Part shown: positions 59,096-64,000 of the stretch, piece by piece
How the letters are laid out: each line of letters begins with the position of its first letter
How positions within the stretch are numbered: the first letter of the stretch is position 1
Assembly: GCF_002078875.1 (NCBI RefSeq)
Contig: NC_034414.1
Location: 33,575,884 to 33,639,883 of the forward strand
Source of the DNA: Numida meleagris
Lineage: Eukaryota > Chordata > Aves > Galliformes > Numididae
Reading direction: 5' to 3'
Length of the DNA: 64,000 bases
Program-made: the position numbers and the translations under genes
The notes under the pieces: model-generated
The model's database searches: none
What the model was told of the DNA's origin: nothing
What the model saw: the letters and a program-made list of their open reading frames with translations, nothing else

Positions 59096-62000
59096 ACTTG
59101 GGGAGGTAAATATATTATTCAGTACTTTCAGAGAGTGATGATCTGATAAAATTTCAGCAATCCTGGCATAAATTATATTACACATAATTCACATAAATTA
59201 CTATTAATATGTGTGCGGAGCTACTTGCAATTTGTCAAAAGCTATTTCCACTTATAAAGACTATGCAGAAGAGATATGATGAAATTAGTTATTTTGCCTG
59301 AGTATCAGGGTAAGTAAATGTCAATTACCTTTTTTTTTAATTATTTATTTATTTACAACTGCATTATCAGAGAAAAATTTGCTGTTATAAGGAGGCTTCC
59401 TCTTGGACCTTTTCTGGCTACATCATGTGAATGATGTTTTCCCTTCTGCAACAAATCAAGTAAACTCCTACAAATCACCTTTATTAATTTTATAATGTTA
59501 AAAAACCATAGATTTATATGAAAATACGTTAATATCTATATGTGCAATAAAGTTAATCAAGCAGAAAAGAAAATCTGCATCTGAAATTGAGTCACGATAA
59601 ATTACTGAGAAAAAGAAACACTCGGTTCGTCACAATACAAAGGAAAAAAAGGATACAGTTTAGAGTAGAAAATAAACCTATTTTTCTTCTCTATCTCCTA
59701 CACAGAAATGAAGGAGATAGACTCTTGAGTAGTTTTGGAGTTGTATTCAAGGTGTTACAGAATGGTATTAATCAGACTGCCTTTCATGAACACAGAAGGC
59801 CAGGGCAGAAATGTTTTTGAAGTTTAGAGTAGTACAGAAATGAGAGAAGTTTCTGTAAACTAGTGTCTAACATGCCAGAATTGTAGCGTTCAATAGCCAT
59901 GCATTCTTACAACTGGATTCCTCAGCCAATAATCTGAACCAAATTTTTAGGAATTTTAGTGCAATCCAGAAATTACATTAAATCTGGGTCACCAGTCACA
60001 TCAGCAAAGCTACATCTCAAGACAACTGAATTTCAGCAAGTGAGTCACAGGGCATAAAAAAAACAGTGTCAAAGCATTGGAGCCAGAAGTGACTGACCTT
60101 CAATTTTTTAATTACCTTATCAGAAAGGGCTATGAACAATCTAATAAAGTACAACTATGTATCTGATCTTATACAAAAACCTATGAATCTTGATATATGT
60201 ATAGTCACAGCAGATACATGTATGCAAATGACCATTGTAGCTCTATAGTTATGTGTGCAAGCTTATCTGAATCATGTCATTAATATGTTGAGAATTATTT
60301 TCTCCACTATAGTAGTTTTCTTCTCCAGTTCAATATGATTCAAGTGAAAAGATGAGACGCATAAGATTTCATTTTGAGTAGTGCTCTTCTCACAGTAGCT
60401 TTTATACTTATTTTATCTTTTTATGTTGAATAGAAAAAAAATTACTCATAAAATCAATGTTTTCCCTACCTCTATTGACTAGCATTGATCATCAAATATT
60501 ATGCATAAGATCTACATAGTGTATTGATTTCATTCACCATCTTTGTGAAATATACTTAATACAAATAGATCTTGTTACCATGCTTTCCTGGTAGAATATA
60601 GTGCGAAGCCAGTAAAACTCAGATTCATTCTGAGTTTATAGCCTGTGCAATCCTAAGTATCTGAAGTTACACCACTGGATTTGGGTATTAGTGTCTCTAT
60701 AATATACCCCCTCAGATTAATGGATTAGATATCAAGAAAACAAAGTGCTTTTGTGCTCCTTTATCACAAGATACTGGTAAATAAGTTTGAATACAAATAT
60801 TTTTTATTCTTGGCAGTTAAGACCTTGTGCAGACGAGCCAGTACAATTTGTATAGAATTATTGTTTCATTCCAATCAAGGATTCAATAAACACATAGAAC
60901 ACCTGGCACTTATTTAGTGTGGTACAGGTAAAGTATAAGATCTTCTTAGTACATAGAGTGGGAAATTATGTGTGATGAAGAACACCCATCAGGTTGCTTA
61001 TGTAAATTTCAGTCATGTGATTACAATGCCAACAGCTAAAAATACAATCTCTATTTTATTATGCTATCTCACCACTGTAAGTTCCTCAGTGATTATCTTC
61101 CCAGCTAGCATAACTAGTTTTTCCTATCTTCAGCCAGTCCAGCTGTCACACAATCTCTTCAATAGTATATGCTGATTTCATACCCAGGAATGGATTTTAG
61201 TTTTTGTGCAAAGCTTGTTGAAATGTAGCCAAAGAGGGCAATAGATCTATTTGTGTTCTTGAGTGAAATACAATCTTTAATTAACCTGTATTTCAAGCAT
61301 CTTTCTGCTATTACTCTATTTTAAGAATTCTTTTTTACCTTCAGATACGTTGAAAGTATGGATATTTAGTACAGGGAAATAAGAATCACTATCAAAGCAG
61401 CAAATAAAACAAGACCCAATCCCGTGAGCAACTCATTGTTATGAGTTAACTGAACTATTTCCTAAGGCCTCCTCCCCAAGGATCCTACTTCCCAAGCTAT
61501 TTTCCCATACCTGTGCCTGTATTTTGAAAACACATCTACTAAGATAAGAACTGAGAAAATGAAATACAAGGCAGGAGATCCAAAAATGCAACTATGCATG
61601 AGAGAATAAAAGGATCAAAAGAGGATAATTTGTTGAATAAAAGAAATAAGAAAGCACGTGGCTACAAAATAATGAATGTTATTGCCAAATCAAGATACAC
61701 TCCTGAGGCTGATTACCAAATATATCAATACAAGAAATACCACTTTAGGAATAGAAAGAGTCACATATTAAAATTTTAATATTCCAACACTATTTTTCAG
61801 TATTCCCAGTTTTCTTATTGAATGGAATTCAAGTTTCACCTTTCACTTACACCCAGAAATCACACCATTTTATTTCTTCTGAAATGCCTGACATTGCTTC
61901 ATAATGTTACAGAAAATCTTTAAGAGAAATATGTGCAACCTAATATTTTAAAGTAACATTCTTGAGAGAATTTATCATATTTAGATCATACTTGAAGCCT

Positions 62001-62222
62001 ATTTTACAAGATCTGGAGATGAAAATCATTAGGATTATACAGAATCAGAAATTACAAAAGCAGGTAAGTATTTTATTTCTGTTCCCGAATAGTAAGATAG
62101 ATTGTTTTCCTAAGATTAAGAGAAGTACCAGCAATGTCTGAAAAGATAAATGTGGAACAATGAGTAACTGAATACTTGCCCTAGAAGTATAATAGTAAAA
62201 TTGTTTCTTCATGTAGCCATCA

Positions 62223-62295
62223 GAAGGATCAACACGATGGAAAAGGTGTTACAAAAGTGGAAGGACCAGCACAATAGAAAGGTGCTACAAAGAAA
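62223..62295 (+). repeat. Two-copy tandem repeat, unit about 37 bp
   Basis: 'gaaggatcaacacgatgg' + 'aaaaggtgttacaaaagtg' is followed directly by 'gaaggaccagcacaatag' + 'aaaggtgctacaaagaaa'. Confidence 0.8.
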
Positions 62296-62555
62296 GGAAG
62301 AAGATCACTCACCCATATCAGAAGATTTTGTGTTCACAGGGAAAACCTCCACCAAGGAGTGATCTCTAGAAAGGGATCCTTCCTCAGTGTCAGTAAGCCC
62401 TTAAATGAGGCTAAAGATGGGTGGAGCCAGACTCCAATGCTTCTGGTCACACAGGTGAATTGCCTTCACCTGTGCTTCCCGGGCTGACTGGATCTTCCCT
62501 CGAGGTGCTCATTCAGTGGTTCAGGCCTTGACTCAACAGTTTCCATACATTTCCC
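62223..62555 (+). mobile_element. Unclassified repeat, second copy
   Basis: About 330 bp sharing ordered blocks with 26552-26836: 'gctacaaagaaaggaagaag', 'atcactcaccc', 'taagcccttaaatgaggc', 'attgccttcacctgtgc' and 'ggtgctcattcagtggttca' followed by 'ggccttgactcaacagtttcc'. It contains segments missing from the other copy ('gggtggagccagactcc'). No long open frame. The left part is a two-copy tandem repeat. Ends are approximate. I think this is a dispersed avian repeat, possibly LTR-derived, but I cannot name it. Confidence 0.55.
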
Positions 62556-64000
62556 TACAAAACATCATAAACCAAGTATACAGTAGAATTTTCAAATAAA
62601 TCTTTCATCTAGAGTAATGAAATACTTTTTAAGCTATTTTATTAGTGAACTGTAAATTTATAACATTTGTATAGTCTAAAGAATCTAGTTCTGGTCTGGA
62701 AACAAAGATCTCCAGAACAAAAATTTACCGAACTTCTCTCCTTATCAATTCTCTTTCTGAATATTCTAATCTCTCCATTACCTCTAGGAACCAAATACTA
62801 GACACAGTAATATTTTTATATATCCACCCTGATTAAGCCACAAAATAAGGACAAATGCAAAGAAATCCTGACTAATGCTTGACCACTCAAGTGAAGTCCA
62901 GATTAGTGTCTGAATTTGTAGTGTTTATTATGCTTCTCTAATTTCCTCCTGGGAAATGTTTCTTTTAACAGTTGTCCACACAAGCAGGATTAGCTTTAAA
63001 CTTCTATGTCCCACAGGTAACAGACATTTTTAAGCAAGAGAAAAAAAGCAAGTATTTAGCTACAAATAAACACATTATATATTGCACTGAATGTGCGTGC
63101 ACTGTACTGTAGATATAGTGAAACATCACACTTACACAAGGCAACTGTCAGCAGCAGAAATCCTAAGCAATCACTCTGCAATATACATTTTTTTATTGCA
63201 GAAGTAATTCATAGATTATGAAGTTTTAGGTTTTGGTGTGAACAATGAAGTTGTTAAGTGGCTTTAAATATGAAATAGCTACTTACCAACCTTGTACTTT
63301 TGACTTTTAAAAGAAAGTCTATGTTACTCTAAGGGCAATGACATCTTGATAGCCTGTTAGCAATTGAAAGATGTAATGCCACTCATTTTTATTAGAAAGG
63401 GCAGAAATATCATTTTTGAGAAATACTTTCCATTTTTTCAGATTGTTCTACTCAATTCTGTGCCTAAACCAGTCTTTTGTGTTTAACAATATCACCAATT
63501 CAAATCAGTGCAAACAATATATTATGCTTAAGTCTACAATACAACACTTGGGGACTAGATAAGAATAAAAGGATCTGAGATTTGATCTTAAATAATTTTA
63601 CTACTTCTAATGAATAAACTGAAAACATACATTTTACCTGTTTTCCTTCTTAAAAACCTGTAAGGAGACAAGCTAAATATGAAATATCAGTCTTGTTCTA
63701 CTAGAAATATAGAAAATCTGCTCTAAAGATGGTTGAGAATTGACTGAAAGCTCAAAGATGGATGGCAGTTTCCCTAAATTTGTCCCCCCGAGTTCAAACA
63801 AAATCTCATTCAGAGTAATGTTCTTGCCATGTAATAATAAACTGATGTATTAGTTAATTCTAAAATATGCCTCTATTCCTACATAGGTTTCACATTTTTG
63901 ACTGTGTTGGGAGAACACTCTTAACCCATCTAAGCAGACCAACGTCTCCAAAGATGCACTATAGTCTATTACAGAATATAAATGCTTTTCTTGCTTGCTT
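62556..64000. other. Unique AT-rich DNA, no gene seen
   Basis: About 1.4 kb to the window end, nothing recognised. Confidence 0.55.

Larger units (their letters stand above)
57616..62222. other. Unique AT-rich DNA, no gene seen
   Basis: About 4.6 kb. Contains a possible old CR1 fragment at 58050-58105, a T20 run at 59076-59095 and TTTA units at about 59339-59355. Confidence 0.55.

Noticed and set aside
1..64000. CRISPR arrays, tRNA, rRNA or operon-like gene groups
   Set aside because: None seen. The repeat content is that of a vertebrate (avian) nuclear genome.

Overview
This window looks like bird nuclear DNA. It is AT-rich and contains no recognisable host gene, tRNA or rRNA. Its interspersed repeats are those expected of birds: many CR1 LINE fragments with the (ATTCTATG)n or (ATTCTGTG)n 3' tail, a mariner remnant resembling chicken Galluhop, and solo LTRs of avian endogenous retroviruses (ERVs). 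A galliform or related bird is possible, but the sequence does not settle the order. The setting is a gene desert or a very large intron.

Layout. 1-9.5 kb: unique AT-rich DNA with short CR1 tails and four minus-strand CR1 copies or remnants of ORF2. 9.5-14.7 kb: a minus solo LTR, a plus CR1 with an open ORF2 C-terminus, and a plus solo LTR of the same superfamily as the first. 14.7-19 kb: unique DNA. 19-21.8 kb: two minus CR1 copies, the second almost identical to the plus copy at 11.9 kb. 24.3-24.6 kb: an internally deleted mariner. 25.3-30.1 kb: a dense CR1 block made of an internally deleted minus copy, a plus copy split by an unclassified repeat, a second plus copy split by a solo LTR, and an abrupt head-to-head junction with a minus CR1 tail. 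31.8-32.9 kb: a minus-strand ERV 3' end (Env transmembrane remnant, polypurine tract, LTR) ending in a perfect hairpin. 34.5-47.1 kb: three more solo LTRs of the family nested in CR1 at 28.2 kb, two LTRs of the second family, and a single-N homopolymer junction at 44.7 kb. 47-64 kb: mostly unique DNA, with a 142-bp direct duplication and a second copy of the unclassified repeat.

How it works together. Nothing here forms an operon or a pathway. The window is an insertion record. Target-site duplications (TSDs) and nesting give a partial order of events, and most of the coding capacity is broken CR1 reverse transcriptase plus one ERV Env fragment. No complete autonomous element is present. I found no convincing undescribed functional system. 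The best leads are the alternating LTR family, the hairpin at the Env breakpoint, the inverted CR1 pair, the unclassified repeat pair and the local 142-bp duplication.
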